Positions 20,300 to 31,230 of a stretch of DNA of 64,000 nucleotides are shown piece after piece. Each line of letters opens with the position of its first letter. Position 1 is the stretch's first letter. Origin of the DNA: Nitrosospira multiformis (lineage in GTDB: Bacteria > Pseudomonadota > Gammaproteobacteria > Burkholderiales > Nitrosomonadaceae); the NCBI RefSeq assembly GCF_900103165.1, contig NZ_FNKY01000001.1:3038001-3102000 (forward strand), in the 5' to 3' direction. The position numbers were made by a program, and so were the translations under genes. The notes beneath the pieces are model-generated. The model was not told the origin of the DNA. It did no database searches and saw only the letters and a list, made by a program, of their open reading frames with translations.

Positions 20300-21745
20300 A
20301 TGTCCCAATCTTTTGATGTAGCGGTAATCGGTGCCGGTCCCGGCGGTTATGTCGCGGCGATCCGTTGTGCCCAACTGGGCCTTAATACTGTTTGCATAGA
20401 TGAGTGGAAGAATCCCCAAGGCAAAGCCAGCCTCGGCGGTACCTGCCTGAATGTCGGCTGCATTCCCTCCAAGGCGCTGCTGGAATCATCGGAGAATTAC
20501 GAACGGGCCGCACATAAATTCGCAGCGCACGGGATCAAGGTGGAAGGCCTGTCCGTGGATGTTCCCACAATGATGTCCCGCAAGGATAAAATCGTCGCGG
20601 CCTTCACTGGCGGCGTTGCCATGCTGCTCAAGAAAAACAAGGTGACGTCGATGAATGGACGTGGCTCATTGCTCAAGAGCAGTAAATATGATGATGGCAA
20701 CACGCTCTGGCAAATCGAAGTGAAAAATGGGGATAAGGTCGACACCGTCGAGGCGAAACATATCATCATCGCCACGGGTTCGACACCGCGCCAATTGCCG
20801 TTTGCGCCGGTGGACAATGAGCGGATACTGGACAATGCCGGCGCATTGGCGCTGACGGAAACACCAAAACGGCTGGGCGTGATTGGCGCGGGCGTGATCG
20901 GCCTGGAAATGGGCAGCGTGTGGCGGCGGCTCGGTTCGGAAGTCACCATCCTTGAAGCCCTACCCGGATTCCTTATGGCCGCCGACGAGCAAGTGGCAAA
21001 GGAAGCAAAAAAAATCTTTGCCAAAGAAACAGGGTTGGTAATACAAACAGGTATCAAGATCAGCGGGATCAAAACCGGGGAAGCCATCACGGTAGAATAT
21101 GCTGACACCGAGGGCAAAACGCAACAACTCGAAATCGACAAACTAATCGTCGCGGTCGGCCGGGTTCCCAACACCACTGGCCTGGGCGCGGAAAATGTCG
21201 GGCTGAAAATGGATGGTCGCGGTTACATTGAGGTGGACAGCCATTGCCGCACCAATCTGCCGAACATATATGCCGTGGGTGACGTGGTACGCGGACCCAT
21301 GCTGGCGCATAAGGCCTCCGAAGAAGGCGTCGCGGTAGCCGAAACCATCGCGGGTCAGGCGGGACATGTGAATCTCGACACCATTCCCTGGGTGATTTAT
21401 ACCTCACCGGAAATTGCCTGGGTGGGCAAGACCGAACAGGAATTGAAAACAGCGGGCATTCAGTATAAAGCGGGACAGTTTCCCTTCATGGCTAACGGAC
21501 GCGCGCGCGCATTGGGCGAGACGGGCGGTTTCGTGAAAGTGTTGGCCGACGCGGACACCGACCGCATCCTTGGCATCCACATGATCGGCCCCTATGTCTC
21601 CGAAATGATCGCCGAAGCGGTGGTGGCAATGGAATTCGCGGCCAGCAGCGAGGATATCGCGCGCATCGTTCATGCCCATCCCTCGCTGTCGGAAGTCTTG
21701 CACGAAGCGGCGCTGGGAGTGGATAAACGGGCAATACATATATAA
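20300..21745 (+). CDS. lpdA: Dihydrolipoyl dehydrogenase (E3)
   Basis: The 481-residue flavoprotein reoxidises dihydrolipoamide. It has the FAD-binding [20 protein letters not shown], the redox-active disulfide [16 protein letters not shown], a second dinucleotide fold [20 protein letters not shown] and the C-terminal catalytic [15 protein letters not shown]. It follows sucB by 67 bp and is the last gene of the sdh-suc block. The next 240 bp to hisG hold no gene. Confidence 0.95.
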   Translation: MSQSFDVAVIGAGPGGYVAAIRCAQLGLNTVCIDEWKNPQGKASLGGTCLNVGCIPSKALLESSENYERAAHKFAAHGIKVEGLSVDVPTMMSRKDKIVAAFTGGVAMLLKKNKVTSMNGRGSLLKSSKYDDGNTLWQIEVKNGDKVDTVEAKHIIIATGSTPRQLPFAPVDNERILDNAGALALTETPKRLGVIGAGVIGLEMGSVWRRLGSEVTILEALPGFLMAADEQVAKEAKKIFAKETGLVIQTGIKISGIKTGEAITVEYADTEGKTQQLEIDKLIVAVGRVPNTTGLGAENVGLKMDGRGYIEVDSHCRTNLPNIYAVGDVVRGPMLAHKASEEGVAVAETIAGQAGHVNLDTIPWVIYTSPEIAWVGKTEQELKTAGIQYKAGQFPFMANGRARALGETGGFVKVLADADTDRILGIHMIGPYVSEMIAEAVVAMEFAASSEDIARIVHAHPSLSEVLHEAALGVDKRAIHI

Positions 21746-21985
21746 ACTGGGCTGTGGGGCTGCATTCCCGCCGTCCAGGCCTTCACTTTCCTTCTCCCTT
21801 TGTGGCAGCGTAGCGACATCGAATTACCCAACTTGATCATTAACAAGTACTATTTTAACAGTGGACTCCGCATCGGATTTGTTCAGGGGCCTTTTAAATA
21901 TTGCATAGCTACCGAATCTTTCAATGTTCTTCAGCAAGCCTGGTGTAGCTGCTTTGGGGTAAAATAGGTTTTTTACGGATTCCCT

Positions 21986-22654
21986 ATGGCCAGCATCACC
22001 ATTGCCCTTTCCAAGGGCCGCATTTTTGACGATACCGCGCCGCTATTGAAAGCTGCGGGCGTTGTCGCGCTGGACGACCCCGAGACGTCGCGTAAACTGA
22101 TCCTCGCCACCAACCGCGATAACGTACGGCTTATCATCGTGCGCGCTTCGGATGTGCCGACTTATGTGCAATACGGGGCGGCGGATATGGGTATCGCCGG
22201 CAAGGATGTGTTGCTGGAACATGGTGGATCGGGGCTTTATCAGCCATTGGACTTGCATATTGCCCGCTGCCGCATGATGGTGGCGGTACGCGACGACTTC
22301 GATTACGAATCCGCTGTACGCCGGGGAGCGCGGCTGCGGGTCGCGACCAAGTACTTACATACGGCGCGTGAGCACTTCGCCGAAAAGGGTATGCATGTGG
22401 ATCTCATCAAACTCTACGGCTCGATGGAGCTTGCGCCGCTGGTAGGGTTGGCGGAAGCCATTGTCGATCTGGTTTCCAGTGGGAATACGCTGAAGGCTAA
22501 TCATCTTAAGGCGGTGGAAGAGATCATGCCCATCTCGGCCCGGCTGATCATCAACCAGGCGGCATTGAAACTAAAACGGACGACTATACAACCGATGCTG
22601 GATGCATTCTCAGCGGCAATCGCGCAATGTGAAGAAACAACGGCACAACCATAA
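21986..22654 (+). CDS. hisG: ATP phosphoribosyltransferase catalytic subunit (short form)
   Basis: HisG performs the first step of histidine synthesis. At 222 residues it is the short form without the C-terminal regulatory domain, which needs a HisZ partner; none is in this window. Motifs include [19 protein letters not shown] and [17 protein letters not shown], and [16 protein letters not shown] near the phosphoribosyl-binding site. It opens the his cluster; hisD follows after 9 bp. A TAAAAT about 25 bp upstream might be a -10 element, but I see no good -35. Confidence 0.93.
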   Translation: MASITIALSKGRIFDDTAPLLKAAGVVALDDPETSRKLILATNRDNVRLIIVRASDVPTYVQYGAADMGIAGKDVLLEHGGSGLYQPLDLHIARCRMMVAVRDDFDYESAVRRGARLRVATKYLHTAREHFAEKGMHVDLIKLYGSMELAPLVGLAEAIVDLVSSGNTLKANHLKAVEEIMPISARLIINQAALKLKRTTIQPMLDAFSAAIAQCEETTAQP

Positions 22655-22663
22655 TTCCTTCCT

Positions 22664-23983
22664 ATGATTCAGATCAAGAAATTATCTTCCACCGATGCCG
22701 GCTTCCATGCGGCGTTGGAGAAACTGCTGGCCTTTGAGGACGCGCACGATGCGGCGGTAGACGTGACAGTCGCCGGCATTCTCAAGGATATCAAAAAGCG
22801 TGGTGATGAAGCGCTGCTGGAATACACGCACCGCTTCGACCATCTGGACGCAAACTCGGTGGCGGAGCTTGAATTGCCCCGGAGCGCCTTGAAGCAAGCT
22901 CTGCAGGGTCTGCCCGCGAATCAACGTAATGCGCTGGAACAGGCTGCCGTACGGGTACGCGCCTACCACGAAAAGCAATTGGCCCAGTCCTGGAGTTATA
23001 CGGAACCTGATGGTACGCTGCTGGGCCAGAAAATAACCCCTCTCAGTCGCGTCGGGTTATATGTTCCCGGTGGCAAGGCGTCCTATCCTTCGTCGGTGTT
23101 GATGAACGCGATTCCTGCCAAGGTGGCGGGGGTCAGCGAACTTATCATGGTGACACCCACTCCCGGTGGAGAAAAAAATAATCTGGTACTGGCTGCGGCC
23201 GCGATTTGCGAGGTGGACCGGTTGTTCACAATAGGTGGAGCCCAGGCTGTCGGCGCATTGGCCTACGGCACCGGAACTGTGCCGCGCGTGGACAAGATCG
23301 TCGGGCCAGGCAATGAGTATGTGGCGGCGGCCAAGCGCCGCGTATTTGGCGTGGTGGGCATCGATATGGTGGCGGGTCCATCCGAAATCCTGGTGATTTG
23401 CGATGGCAAGACCGATCCTGACTGGATTGCAATGGATCTGTTTTCGCAAGCAGAACATGATGAGCTGGCCCAGGCAATCCTGCTTTCTCCCGACGCTGCT
23501 TTTATCGACGCGGTGGCGGAAAGTATTGCACGGCAACTGGAAACAATGCCACGCAAGGCGGTTATCCGTGCTTCGCTGGAAAATCGCGGTGTCCTGATTC
23601 AGGTAAAAGACCTGGATGAAGCCTGTGCCATCGCGAATCACGTGGCACCGGAGCACCTGGAGTTATCAGTCGAACAGCCGGAAAAATGGGTGGATAAAAT
23701 CAACCATGCCGGTGCGATTTTCCTGGGACGCTACACTTCCGAGGCACTTGGTGATTACTGCGCCGGCCCCAATCATGTGCTGCCTACTTCCCGTACCGCG
23801 CGCTTTTCGTCACCGTTGGGCGTGTATGATTTCCAGAAACGCAGCAGCCTCATCCAGGTGTCGGAGCAAGGCGCGGCAAAGCTCGGCGCGATTGCTTCAA
23901 TCCTGGCCCATGGAGAGGGTCTGCAAGCCCATGCGATGTCGGCGGAATATCGATTCATGAACAGGACTGACATACAAGATTAA
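22664..23983 (+). CDS. hisD: Histidinol dehydrogenase
   Basis: The 439-residue zinc enzyme makes the last two oxidations, histidinol to histidine. Typical segments are [69 protein letters not shown] (metal-binding region) and [10 protein letters not shown]. Full length. Second in the his operon, 3 bp before hisC. Confidence 0.95.
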   Translation: MIQIKKLSSTDAGFHAALEKLLAFEDAHDAAVDVTVAGILKDIKKRGDEALLEYTHRFDHLDANSVAELELPRSALKQALQGLPANQRNALEQAAVRVRAYHEKQLAQSWSYTEPDGTLLGQKITPLSRVGLYVPGGKASYPSSVLMNAIPAKVAGVSELIMVTPTPGGEKNNLVLAAAAICEVDRLFTIGGAQAVGALAYGTGTVPRVDKIVGPGNEYVAAAKRRVFGVVGIDMVAGPSEILVICDGKTDPDWIAMDLFSQAEHDELAQAILLSPDAAFIDAVAESIARQLETMPRKAVIRASLENRGVLIQVKDLDEACAIANHVAPEHLELSVEQPEKWVDKINHAGAIFLGRYTSEALGDYCAGPNHVLPTSRTARFSSPLGVYDFQKRSSLIQVSEQGAAKLGAIASILAHGEGLQAHAMSAEYRFMNRTDIQD

Positions 23984-23986
23984 AAA

Positions 23987-25078
23987 ATGTCCAGATCGCC
24001 TGATCAGGTTATCCGCCCCGAAATTCTCGCGCTGTCCGCCTATCACGTGCCACCTGCAAGCGGCATGGTGAAACTGGATGCGATGGAGAATCCCTACACG
24101 CTACCGCCGGAACTAAGGGAGGAAATCGCACAGCTTGCGGCCAGTGCACCGATCAATCGCTATCCCGATGCGGGTGCTGCTTCGCTCAAGGCCGCGCTGC
24201 GGGAAGCGCTGGCGATTCCCGACGGGATGGACATCATGCTGGGCAATGGTTCGGACGAGATCATCCAGATTATCGCCTTGGCCTTTGCCAGACCTGGAGC
24301 AATATTGATGAGTGTCGAGCCCGCATTCGTCATGTTCCGTATGATTGCCACTTTCACAGGAATGGGTTATGCGGGCGTGCCGCTGAGAGCCGATTTTTCA
24401 CTCGATGTGGACGCGATGCTGACCGCCATCGCGCGGCAACAGCCAGCGGTTATTTTTATTGCTTATCCTAATAACCCCACTGGCAACCTGTTTGACGCCG
24501 ACGCAGTCTCGCGTATTATTGAAGCTGCTCCCGGCGTAGTCGTGGTGGATGAAGCCTACCATGCTTTCGCCGATGCAAGTTTTATGGATAAACTGGTGCA
24601 GTACCCCAATCTACTGTTGATGCGCACCCTTTCCAAGCTGGGACTGGCTGGTTTAAGGTTGGGACTCCTGGCCGGAAGACCGGAATGGTTGAGTCAGCTT
24701 GAAAAGCTGCGTTTGCCGTATAATGCGGGAATCTTCACTCAGTTGATTGCGGAAAAAGTATTACAGTATCCTGGTATCCTGCTACAACAGGCCGAAGCGA
24801 TCAAGACAGAACGGACGGTGATGAGTAAACGTCTGGTGGCGCTGGATGGTGTTGAGGTTTTTCCGACGGATGCGAATTTTATCCTGTTCCGCATGACCCA
24901 AGGGTATAAAGCCGGTAAAGTGTTTCAGGAGCTTAAAAAGCACGGCATCTTGATCAAGAATCTTGATGGTTCCCATCCGTTATTGAAAAACTGCCTGCGC
25001 GTGACAGTGGGAACACCTGCTGAAAACGTGCAATTTTTGGAAGCGCTACAGGCCTCGCTTAAGACAAGCCTCACTTAA
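23987..25078 (+). CDS. hisC: Histidinol-phosphate aminotransferase
   Basis: A 363-residue fold-type I PLP aminotransferase acting on imidazole-acetol phosphate. Seen are [42 protein letters not shown] and the PLP lysine in [15 protein letters not shown]. Its 3' end runs into a three-unit 16-bp tandem repeat; the stop codon lies in the second unit, so the last residues (about ASLKTSLT) are encoded by repeat sequence. Confidence 0.94.
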   Translation: MSRSPDQVIRPEILALSAYHVPPASGMVKLDAMENPYTLPPELREEIAQLAASAPINRYPDAGAASLKAALREALAIPDGMDIMLGNGSDEIIQIIALAFARPGAILMSVEPAFVMFRMIATFTGMGYAGVPLRADFSLDVDAMLTAIARQQPAVIFIAYPNNPTGNLFDADAVSRIIEAAPGVVVVDEAYHAFADASFMDKLVQYPNLLLMRTLSKLGLAGLRLGLLAGRPEWLSQLEKLRLPYNAGIFTQLIAEKVLQYPGILLQQAEAIKTERTVMSKRLVALDGVEVFPTDANFILFRMTQGYKAGKVFQELKKHGILIKNLDGSHPLLKNCLRVTVGTPAENVQFLEALQASLKTSLT

Positions 25079-25099
25079 GACAGCTCTCACTTAAGAACC
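25052..25099. repeat. Three tandem 16-bp repeats at the hisC 3' end
   Basis: The units GCCTCGCTTAAGACAA, GCCTCACTTAAGACAG and CTCTCACTTAAGAACC lie head to tail. The first two encode the hisC C-terminus and contain its stop; the third is in the hisC-hisB spacer. It looks like local slippage duplication. Confidence 0.75.
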
Positions 25100-25119
25100 C
25101 CAGCAACTAAATTACCCCC

Positions 25120-25707
25120 ATGCGTCAGGCCCAAGTCACCCGTAATACCCTGGAAACCCAGATCAGCGTCAAAGTCGATCTGGATGGAACCGGCAAGGCA
25201 GTACTGAATACCGGTGTGCCATTTCTCGACCACATGCTGGATCAGGTGGCGCGTCATGGCATGATAGACTTGGAGATTGCCGCCAAGGGAGATCTGCACA
25301 TCGACGCCCACCACACCGTGGAAGATATTGGCATCACCCTTGGACAGGCACTCGCACAGGCTATCGAGGACAAGAAAGGCTTGCGTCGTTACGGCCACGC
25401 TTATGTACCGCTGGACGAAGCATTGTCACGCGTGGTCGTGGATTTCTCGGGACGCCCCGGGCTGGAACTCAACATTGAGTTTGCCCGCGCACGCATCGGC
25501 GAATTTGACGTTGATTTGATAAATGAATTTTTCCAGGGCTTTGTCAACCATGCCATGGTGACGCTGCACATCGACAATCTATCGGGACGCAATGCCCATC
25601 ATCAGGCGGAAACCGTATTTAAGGCGTTTGGCCGCGCGTTGCGCATGGCGATGGAACCCGATCCCCGTGCGGCAGGAATCATTCCATCCACCAAAGGCTC
25701 TTTGTAG
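25120..25707 (+). CDS. hisB: Imidazoleglycerol-phosphate dehydratase
   Basis: A 195-residue monofunctional HisB, without the N-terminal phosphatase domain of the enterobacterial fusion. The manganese-binding His-rich motifs are present: [42 protein letters not shown] and [19 protein letters not shown]. It lies 41 bp after hisC; hisH follows. Confidence 0.95.
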   Translation: MRQAQVTRNTLETQISVKVDLDGTGKAVLNTGVPFLDHMLDQVARHGMIDLEIAAKGDLHIDAHHTVEDIGITLGQALAQAIEDKKGLRRYGHAYVPLDEALSRVVVDFSGRPGLELNIEFARARIGEFDVDLINEFFQGFVNHAMVTLHIDNLSGRNAHHQAETVFKAFGRALRMAMEPDPRAAGIIPSTKGSL

Positions 25708-25746
25708 CGTCCTCACTCCTTCTCATTGGCACGGTATGGGCACCAC

Positions 25747-26415
25747 ATGACTGATATTGCAATCGTTGATTACGGCATGGGTAACTTGCGCTCGGTGTCC
25801 AAAGCTCTGGAGCATGTAGCCCCGGATGCCTCCATTGTCATTACCGGCGACCCGGAGGTGGTACGGAAAGCCAATCGTGTGGTAGTGCCCGGTCAGGGTG
25901 CGATGCCCGACTGCCTGCGCGAACTGGATGCACGCGGATTGCGCGAAGCGGTGCTGGATGCCGCCATCAATAAACCGTTTCTCGGTATTTGCATAGGTCT
26001 GCAAATGTTGTTCGAAAGCAGCGAGGAAGGCAATGTAAAAGGTCTGGGTATTGTATCCGGCAAGGTATTGCGCTTTCCTCCCACGGCGATGGTGAGTGCA
26101 GATGGACAAAAACTCAAAGTGCCGCACATGGGCTGGAACCAGGTACATCAGGCTATCGATCACCCCTTGTGGGAAGGCATCCCCAACGACGCTCGCTTTT
26201 ATTTTGTACACAGTTATTACGTCGAAACTGCCAGCCCGGAGCCGGCGGCGGCCTATAGTCTTTATCCTTTTGCGTTTACTTGCGCGGTGGCAAAAGATAA
26301 TATCTTTGCGGTCCAGTTTCACCCGGAAAAAAGCCATGAGGCAGGGTTGACGCTGCTGCGTAACTTCGTGCAATGGGAACCCGCTTCACGCGCGGATAAT
26401 CGGGCACGGACGTAA
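25747..26415 (+). CDS. hisH: Imidazole glycerol phosphate synthase, glutamine amidotransferase subunit
   Basis: HisH supplies ammonia to HisF. This class-I amidotransferase has the nucleophile Cys in FLGICIGLQMLFESSEEG and the His/Glu pair in FAVQFHPEKSHEAG. I start at ATG 25747 (MTDIAIVDYGMGNLRSV), which matches the family; an upstream in-frame start at 25726 adds seven unlikely residues. Product about 222 residues. Confidence 0.95.
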   Translation: MTDIAIVDYGMGNLRSVSKALEHVAPDASIVITGDPEVVRKANRVVVPGQGAMPDCLRELDARGLREAVLDAAINKPFLGICIGLQMLFESSEEGNVKGLGIVSGKVLRFPPTAMVSADGQKLKVPHMGWNQVHQAIDHPLWEGIPNDARFYFVHSYYVETASPEPAAAYSLYPFAFTCAVAKDNIFAVQFHPEKSHEAGLTLLRNFVQWEPASRADNRART

Positions 26416-26468
26416 ACCTTTCTCTACGAATATCAAACCAATCCTATATTTTTAAATCCTGATTCAAA

Positions 26469-27239
26469 ATGCTTATCATTCCCGCAATAGATCTGAAAGA
26501 TGGTCAGTGTGTACGCCTGAAACAAGGCGTAATGGAAGACGTCACAGTGTTCTCGGAAAATCCCGGCGCCATGGCCAGGCATTGGCTGGATCAGGGTGCG
26601 CGGCGACTGCATCTGGTGGATCTCAACGGTGCGTTTGCCGGCAGACCAAAGAATGAACTGGCCATTCGTGACATCGTCGAAGCCATCGGTGACGAGATCC
26701 CGACCCAGCTTGGCGGCGGCATACGCGATCTTGAAACTATCGAACGTTATCTCGACGATGGCATCACCTATATCATCATCGGCACCGCGGCGGTGAAGAC
26801 GCCAGGGTTTCTGCATGACGCTTGTAACGCTTTTCCCGGTCATATCATGGTGGGGCTGGATGCCAAGGAGGGCAAGGTGGCCGTTAACGGCTGGTCCAAG
26901 GTCACCGGCCACGACGTGGTGGATCTTGCAAAAAAATTCGAGGATTATGGTGTCGAAGCGATCATCTACACGGATATCGGACGAGACGGCATGCTCAGCG
27001 GTGTCAATATCGAGGCCACGGTGGAACTCGCCCGGGCGCTCACTATTCCGGTCATTGCCAGTGGCGGCATCACCAATCTGGACGACATCAAAGCGCTCTG
27101 CGAGATTGAGCTGGAAGGTATCATGGGCGCAATCACGGGTCGCGCTATTTACGAAGGGGCTCTGGATTTCAAATCGGCACAAACGCTGGCGGATGATCTG
27201 AGTATAAGAATAAGGTCGGGCGATACGGCCTCTTCCTGA
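26469..27239 (+). CDS. hisA: ProFAR isomerase (phosphoribosylformimino-5-aminoimidazole carboxamide ribotide isomerase)
   Basis: A 256-residue TIM barrel with the two phosphate-binding half-barrel signatures. [20 protein letters not shown] opens the protein, the catalytic Asp is in the first strand, and [12 protein letters not shown] and [12 protein letters not shown] follow in the second half. It comes 53 bp after hisH and is followed by hisF, its evolutionary sister, after 96 bp. Confidence 0.94.
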   Translation: MLIIPAIDLKDGQCVRLKQGVMEDVTVFSENPGAMARHWLDQGARRLHLVDLNGAFAGRPKNELAIRDIVEAIGDEIPTQLGGGIRDLETIERYLDDGITYIIIGTAAVKTPGFLHDACNAFPGHIMVGLDAKEGKVAVNGWSKVTGHDVVDLAKKFEDYGVEAIIYTDIGRDGMLSGVNIEATVELARALTIPVIASGGITNLDDIKALCEIELEGIMGAITGRAIYEGALDFKSAQTLADDLSIRIRSGDTASS

Positions 27240-27335
27240 TGAGACTTCAATAAATTACCGCCAAAACGGTAGGGCCAGGACAGGATCCTGGCTTCCATTT
27301 AACCGCACCTTCCGTATCTTGGTCTATTCCACACT

Positions 27336-28112
27336 ATGGGTCTTGCCAAACGTATCATCCCCTGCCTTGACGTAACAAATGGACGCGTAGTCAAGGGCGT
27401 CAATTTTGTCGAACTCAGAGATGCGGGCGACCCCGTCGAGATATCGCGCCGTTACGACGAGCAGGGAGCAGATGAACTGACTTTTCTCGATATCACCGCC
27501 AGTTCTGATAATCGAGATTTGATTCTGCATATTATTGAAGAAGTCGCGGCCCAGGTATTCATTCCGTTAACCGTGGGCGGCGGGGTTCGTCAGGTGGAAG
27601 ATGTTCGCAGGCTATTGAATGCCGGAGCCGATAAAGTCAGTATCAATACCTCTGCTGTGCAGAATCCCCAATTGGTGGCGGATGCTGCGGGCCGTTATGG
27701 CTCCCAGTGCATTGTAGTGGCGATAGATGCCAAACGGGTAAGCGGCATTGACGCTAATACCCCACAGTGGGAAGTATTCACCCACGGAGGACGTAAAGCT
27801 ACCGGTCTGAATGTCATTGAATGGGCGAAAAAAATGCAATTACTGGGTGCGGGTGAGATATTGCTCACCAGCATGAATAAGGATGGTACCCGCGACGGGT
27901 TTGATCTGGCGCTTACTCGGGCGGTTTCGGATGCGGTGGATGTGCCGGTGATCGCAAGCGGCGGCGTAGGTAATCTGCATCATCTGGTGGAAGGAGTCCT
28001 GGAGGGCCACGCCGATGCCGTACTGGCCGCGAGTATTTTCCACTATGGCGAGTACACCGTGCGCCAGGCCAAAGCGTATATGGCGCAGCACGGTATTGAA
28101 GTACGGCTGTAA
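27336..28112 (+). CDS. hisF: Imidazole glycerol phosphate synthase, cyclase subunit
   Basis: The 258-residue cyclase barrel makes IGP and AICAR with HisH. Seen are [21 protein letters not shown], with the catalytic Asp, [24 protein letters not shown] and, with the second catalytic Asp, [15 protein letters not shown]. Full length. hisI follows after 38 bp. Confidence 0.95.
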   Translation: MGLAKRIIPCLDVTNGRVVKGVNFVELRDAGDPVEISRRYDEQGADELTFLDITASSDNRDLILHIIEEVAAQVFIPLTVGGGVRQVEDVRRLLNAGADKVSINTSAVQNPQLVADAAGRYGSQCIVVAIDAKRVSGIDANTPQWEVFTHGGRKATGLNVIEWAKKMQLLGAGEILLTSMNKDGTRDGFDLALTRAVSDAVDVPVIASGGVGNLHHLVEGVLEGHADAVLAASIFHYGEYTVRQAKAYMAQHGIEVRL

Positions 28113-28150
28113 TGGTAGAATGAAAATTCAATAATTTCCCAAGCATATCC

Positions 28151-28540
28151 ATGTCAGACAATTGGCTCAACAAAGTAAACTGGTCCGAGGATGGGTTGGT
28201 GCAGGTAGTGACGCAGGAAGCCCGCAGCAATACGGTGCTGATGGTCGCATGGATGAATCGCGAGGCGCTGAAACTCACTGTGCAAACCAACGAGGCACAT
28301 TATTGGTCACGTTCCCGTAAGAAACTCTGGCATAAAGGTGAAGAATCAGGGCATGTCCAAAAGGTGAAGGAAATCCGTCTGGATTGTGATGAGGATGTTC
28401 TGTTGCTGACAGTGGAACAAGTGGGCGGGATAGCCTGTCATACTGGCAGACATAATTGCTTTTTCAATAAGCTGGACAATGGTCAGTGGGTGGTAGTTTC
28501 GCCAGTGATTAAAAGTCCTGAAGAGATCTATAAGAAATGA
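28151..28540 (+). CDS. hisI: Phosphoribosyl-AMP cyclohydrolase
   Basis: A 129-residue zinc enzyme, here separate from HisE. It carries [34 protein letters not shown], the metal-binding Asp/Cys cluster in [11 protein letters not shown] and [12 protein letters not shown]. Its stop overlaps the hisE start by 4 bp (ATGA). Confidence 0.95.
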   Translation: MSDNWLNKVNWSEDGLVQVVTQEARSNTVLMVAWMNREALKLTVQTNEAHYWSRSRKKLWHKGEESGHVQKVKEIRLDCDEDVLLLTVEQVGGIACHTGRHNCFFNKLDNGQWVVVSPVIKSPEEIYKK

Positions 28541-28863
28541 CCGACCCAGCTATTCTTGATCGCCTGGCTGCAACTATCGAAGCCCGTAAGAGCGCCGACC
28601 CCTCGGCTTCTTATGTAGCGAGACTGCTGCACGAGGGAGAGGACAAGATCCTCAGAAAAGTTGCGGAGGAGGCGGTAGAAATTCTGTTAGCCTCAAAAGA
28701 CGGGGATAAGCAGCATATTGCGCGTGAGACGGCGGACCTGTGGTTCCACTGCCTGGTGTTGCTGGCTCATCATGGCTTGGGACCGGACGATGTATTGAAT
28801 GAATTGCTACGCCGGGAGGGAACCTCGGGGATAGATGAAAAAGCGTTACGGAAAATGGGGTAA
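28537..28863 (+). CDS. hisE: Phosphoribosyl-ATP pyrophosphatase
   Basis: A 108-residue all-alpha pyrophosphohydrolase (MazG-like fold) with [21 protein letters not shown] and the acidic metal-binding stretch VEEAxE...ETADLWFH. Coupled to hisI by a 4-bp overlap and 2 bp from hinT. It completes the nine-gene his set in the window. Confidence 0.94.
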   Translation: MTDPAILDRLAATIEARKSADPSASYVARLLHEGEDKILRKVAEEAVEILLASKDGDKQHIARETADLWFHCLVLLAHHGLGPDDVLNELLRREGTSGIDEKALRKMG

Positions 28864-28865
28864 AT

Positions 28866-29219
28866 ATGGAAAACTGTATTTTCTGCAAAATCGTACAGGG
28901 AGAGATCCCCAGTAAGAAAGTGTACGAGGATGCCGATGTCTTCGCGTTTCACGACATCCATCCTGCGGCACCGGTACATTTTATGCTGATTCCCAAATTG
29001 CATATCAATTCGCTTGCCAGCGTCGAAGACAAGCACCGCGATTTACTGGGTGACATGATGGTGCTGATACCCCGGCTGGCGAAGGAGCAGGGATGCACCG
29101 ATGGCTTTCGTACGGTAATCAACACCGGGCGCGTGGGGGGGCAGGAGGTTTACCATTTGCATATTCACGTCATAGGCGGCAGGGATCGCTTGCCTGTCAT
29201 GATTCCTCACCCGGGATAA
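28866..29219 (+). CDS. hinT: HIT-family nucleotide-binding hydrolase
   Basis: A 117-residue histidine-triad protein of the HinT type. It has the N-terminal CIFCKIVQGEIPSKKVYED and the catalytic triad VYHLHIHVIGG near the C-terminus. HinT hydrolyses adenosine phosphoramidates and lysyl-AMP. Its place between hisE and tatA is the common betaproteobacterial order. Confidence 0.93.
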   Translation: MENCIFCKIVQGEIPSKKVYEDADVFAFHDIHPAAPVHFMLIPKLHINSLASVEDKHRDLLGDMMVLIPRLAKEQGCTDGFRTVINTGRVGGQEVYHLHIHVIGGRDRLPVMIPHPG

Positions 29220-29227
29220 AGGAGTAA

Positions 29228-29458
29228 ATGATGGGATCATTCAGTATCTGGCACTGGCTGGTCGTTCTGATAATTGTTGTTCTGGTATTCGGCACCCGGA
29301 AACTTCGCAATCTCGGGAGTGATCTGGGCGGCGCCGTAAAAGGCTTCAAGGAAGGAATGAAAAATGCTGACGGAGAGGAAATATCGCCACCACCCCAGCA
29401 AGCCGGCGGGCAAACCATTGAAGGCGAGATCAAGGACAAGACGCAAACAAAACTGTGA
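29228..29458 (+). CDS. tatA: Sec-independent translocase protein TatA
   Basis: A 76-residue TatA with one N-terminal transmembrane helix ([17 protein letters not shown]), the conserved [21 protein letters not shown] amphipathic helix and a charged tail. It forms the pore of the twin-arginine export system. An AAAGGAG sits before the start. tatB follows after 90 bp. Confidence 0.94.
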   Translation: MMGSFSIWHWLVVLIIVVLVFGTRKLRNLGSDLGGAVKGFKEGMKNADGEEISPPPQQAGGQTIEGEIKDKTQTKL

Positions 29459-29548
29459 CACGTGATCAGCAAAAGCAAAGGGATCGAGCATGACCGGATA
29501 GGTGTTTAATCGCTGCCTGCTATGTCTCACCGGTGATTCTCACAAAAA

Positions 29549-29980
29549 ATGTTCGATATCAGTTTCACAGAGATTCTTGTTATAGCCGTTGTGGCACTGG
29601 TCGTCCTCGGCCCGGAAAGACTGCCCCAGGTGGCGCGTACTTTGGGACATCTGTTCGGGCGGGCTCAGCGTTATGTCAATAACGTCAAGAACGACATTCA
29701 GCAAGAAATGGAATTGGAAGAACTGAAGAAATTTAAAACTTCGGTACAGGAGGCTGCCCGCTCCATTGAGAATACGGTACGAACAGAAATAAACCAGTTT
29801 CAGGACATCGCGGCGGGCACAAAATCCGTCACTGCAACAGATCCCGTACTACCCGCCGAGAATATGGAGAAGACTGCTTCCTCATTCGACCCTCCCGCAG
29901 CTCCAGGCAACTCCATTCAACCGCCAGGCGGATCAAAGCCGGATTCGAATGATACGACTGGAATAGAGACGCACCGTTAG
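29549..29980 (+). CDS. tatB: Sec-independent translocase protein TatB
   Basis: A 143-residue TatB with helix ISFTEILVIAVVALVVLGPERLP, the conserved Glu/Pro hinge and a long amphipathic region (RAQRYVNNVKNDIQQEMELEEL). The tail is Pro/Ser-rich. With TatC it forms the signal-peptide receptor. An unusually large gap of 391 bp separates it from tatC. Confidence 0.93.
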   Translation: MFDISFTEILVIAVVALVVLGPERLPQVARTLGHLFGRAQRYVNNVKNDIQQEMELEELKKFKTSVQEAARSIENTVRTEINQFQDIAAGTKSVTATDPVLPAENMEKTASSFDPPAAPGNSIQPPGGSKPDSNDTTGIETHR

Positions 29981-30371
29981 GCAATCAGCGTGAGAAATCA
30001 AAAAGGCGACGGGGCAAATGGTTGGCTCCCTTCGCAAGACGCCTGAAAAGAAAGACCATCCCCCAAAGCCATTGTTGTGTTCCTTCGGCAATCCCGAAGA
30101 CCTGTTCAGAGAATCTTTATTAACCAGCGCGGCAAATACACATACCCGGCTGAGCCGGGACGGTATACTAGCGGTCTGTGGGACTTAACGAATCGAAGCA
30201 AAGATGGCTGGGCGAGGATAGATTTTGAAGCCAATAATTGTTCTTATTGGCTGAAAAAACAGCAAAATATGGAACGGCCAGAGCTCTTACAACTGGCTTT
30301 CCCAGCCGATTTCCCTCAGTCCAACAGGCTACCAGGACAGTTATTCTACCCACCCCTTTTCACCGCACAGC
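29981..30371. other. Spacer between tatB and tatC without recognisable gene
   Basis: This stretch holds open frames but none with recognisable content. A perfect CCCGGC-TGA-GCCGGG hairpin lies at 30145-30159, followed by TATACT at 30164. There is no matching -35 for the latter and no T-run for a terminator. It may be a decayed gene or an insertion; I see nothing firm. Confidence 0.5.
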
Positions 30372-31172
30372 ATGAATGTCGACGAAACATTTATTTCGCA
30401 TCTTGTGGAATTGCGCGCCAGGCTGCTGCGCATATTCGGCGGATTGATACTCGGTTTTTTACCCTGCGCCTATTACGCACGGGAACTCTACTCGTTGCTG
30501 GCGCAGCCTTTGCTGGAAAAACTTCCACAAGGCGGGCAGATGATCGCCACCGAAGTTGTCACACCTTTTTTTGTGCCAATGAAGGTTGCCATGATGGCGG
30601 CTTTTATTATAACTCTGCCTCATACGCTCTATCAGGTGTGGGCATTTGTTGCGCCGGGATTGTATTCTCACGAAAAAAAACTGGTATTGCCACTGGTGTT
30701 TGTCAGCAGTTTTCTGTTTATTTGCGGTATGGCATTTGCTTACTTTGCGGCCCTGCCCCTGGTATTTGAATTCATCACCCATTTCGCACCACAAGGTGTG
30801 GCGGTGATGACTGATATCGGCAAGTATCTCGACTTTGTTCTAACGATGTTCATTGCCTTCGGTATAACGTTCGAAGTACCGATATTTGTGGTGATACTGG
30901 TCCGCATGGGAATCGTTTCAATCGAGAAGCTAAAAGAGGTACGGCGGTATGTTCTTGTTGGCGCATTCGTGGTCGGCGCGATATTCACGCCGCCCGACGT
31001 GGTTTCTCAATTTATGCTGGCCGTACCGCTTTATCTACTCTACGAACTGGGCATACTGGTAGCAGGTTTCGTTACCCATCCGGCTTCAGGGTCGGCATTA
31101 ATCTATCACCCGAATGACCAATCAGACAGCATGAAAGCCCAGGGGGAAAACCAGGAAGAGAAAAACGGTTGA
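30372..31172 (+). CDS. tatC: Sec-independent translocase protein TatC
   Basis: A 266-residue polytopic membrane protein with the TatC N-terminus (ETFISHLVELRARLLR, with the signal-binding Glu) and six hydrophobic segments. Other conserved pieces are LPHTLYQVWAFVAPGLYSHEKK, FGITFEVPIFVVILVRMGIV and FTPPDVVSQFMLAVPLYLLYELG. It recognises the twin-arginine motif. Converges with the DegS-like gene, 58 bp apart. Confidence 0.95.
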   Translation: MNVDETFISHLVELRARLLRIFGGLILGFLPCAYYARELYSLLAQPLLEKLPQGGQMIATEVVTPFFVPMKVAMMAAFIITLPHTLYQVWAFVAPGLYSHEKKLVLPLVFVSSFLFICGMAFAYFAALPLVFEFITHFAPQGVAVMTDIGKYLDFVLTMFIAFGITFEVPIFVVILVRMGIVSIEKLKEVRRYVLVGAFVVGAIFTPPDVVSQFMLAVPLYLLYELGILVAGFVTHPASGSALIYHPNDQSDSMKAQGENQEEKNG

Positions 31173-31230
31173 ATCCCGCAATTCATGCACGAACATCTTT
31201 TTTATTAATCAGTCGAATATTTCACAAGAT

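Noticed and set aside
30145..30169. CCCGGC hairpin and TATACT as a terminator plus promoter for tatC
   Set aside because: No T-run after the stem and no -35 at 17 bp from the TATACT.
30077..30769. 230-codon plus-strand frame overlapping tatC
   Set aside because: Most of it is an out-of-frame reading of tatC, and the upstream part has no recognisable content.
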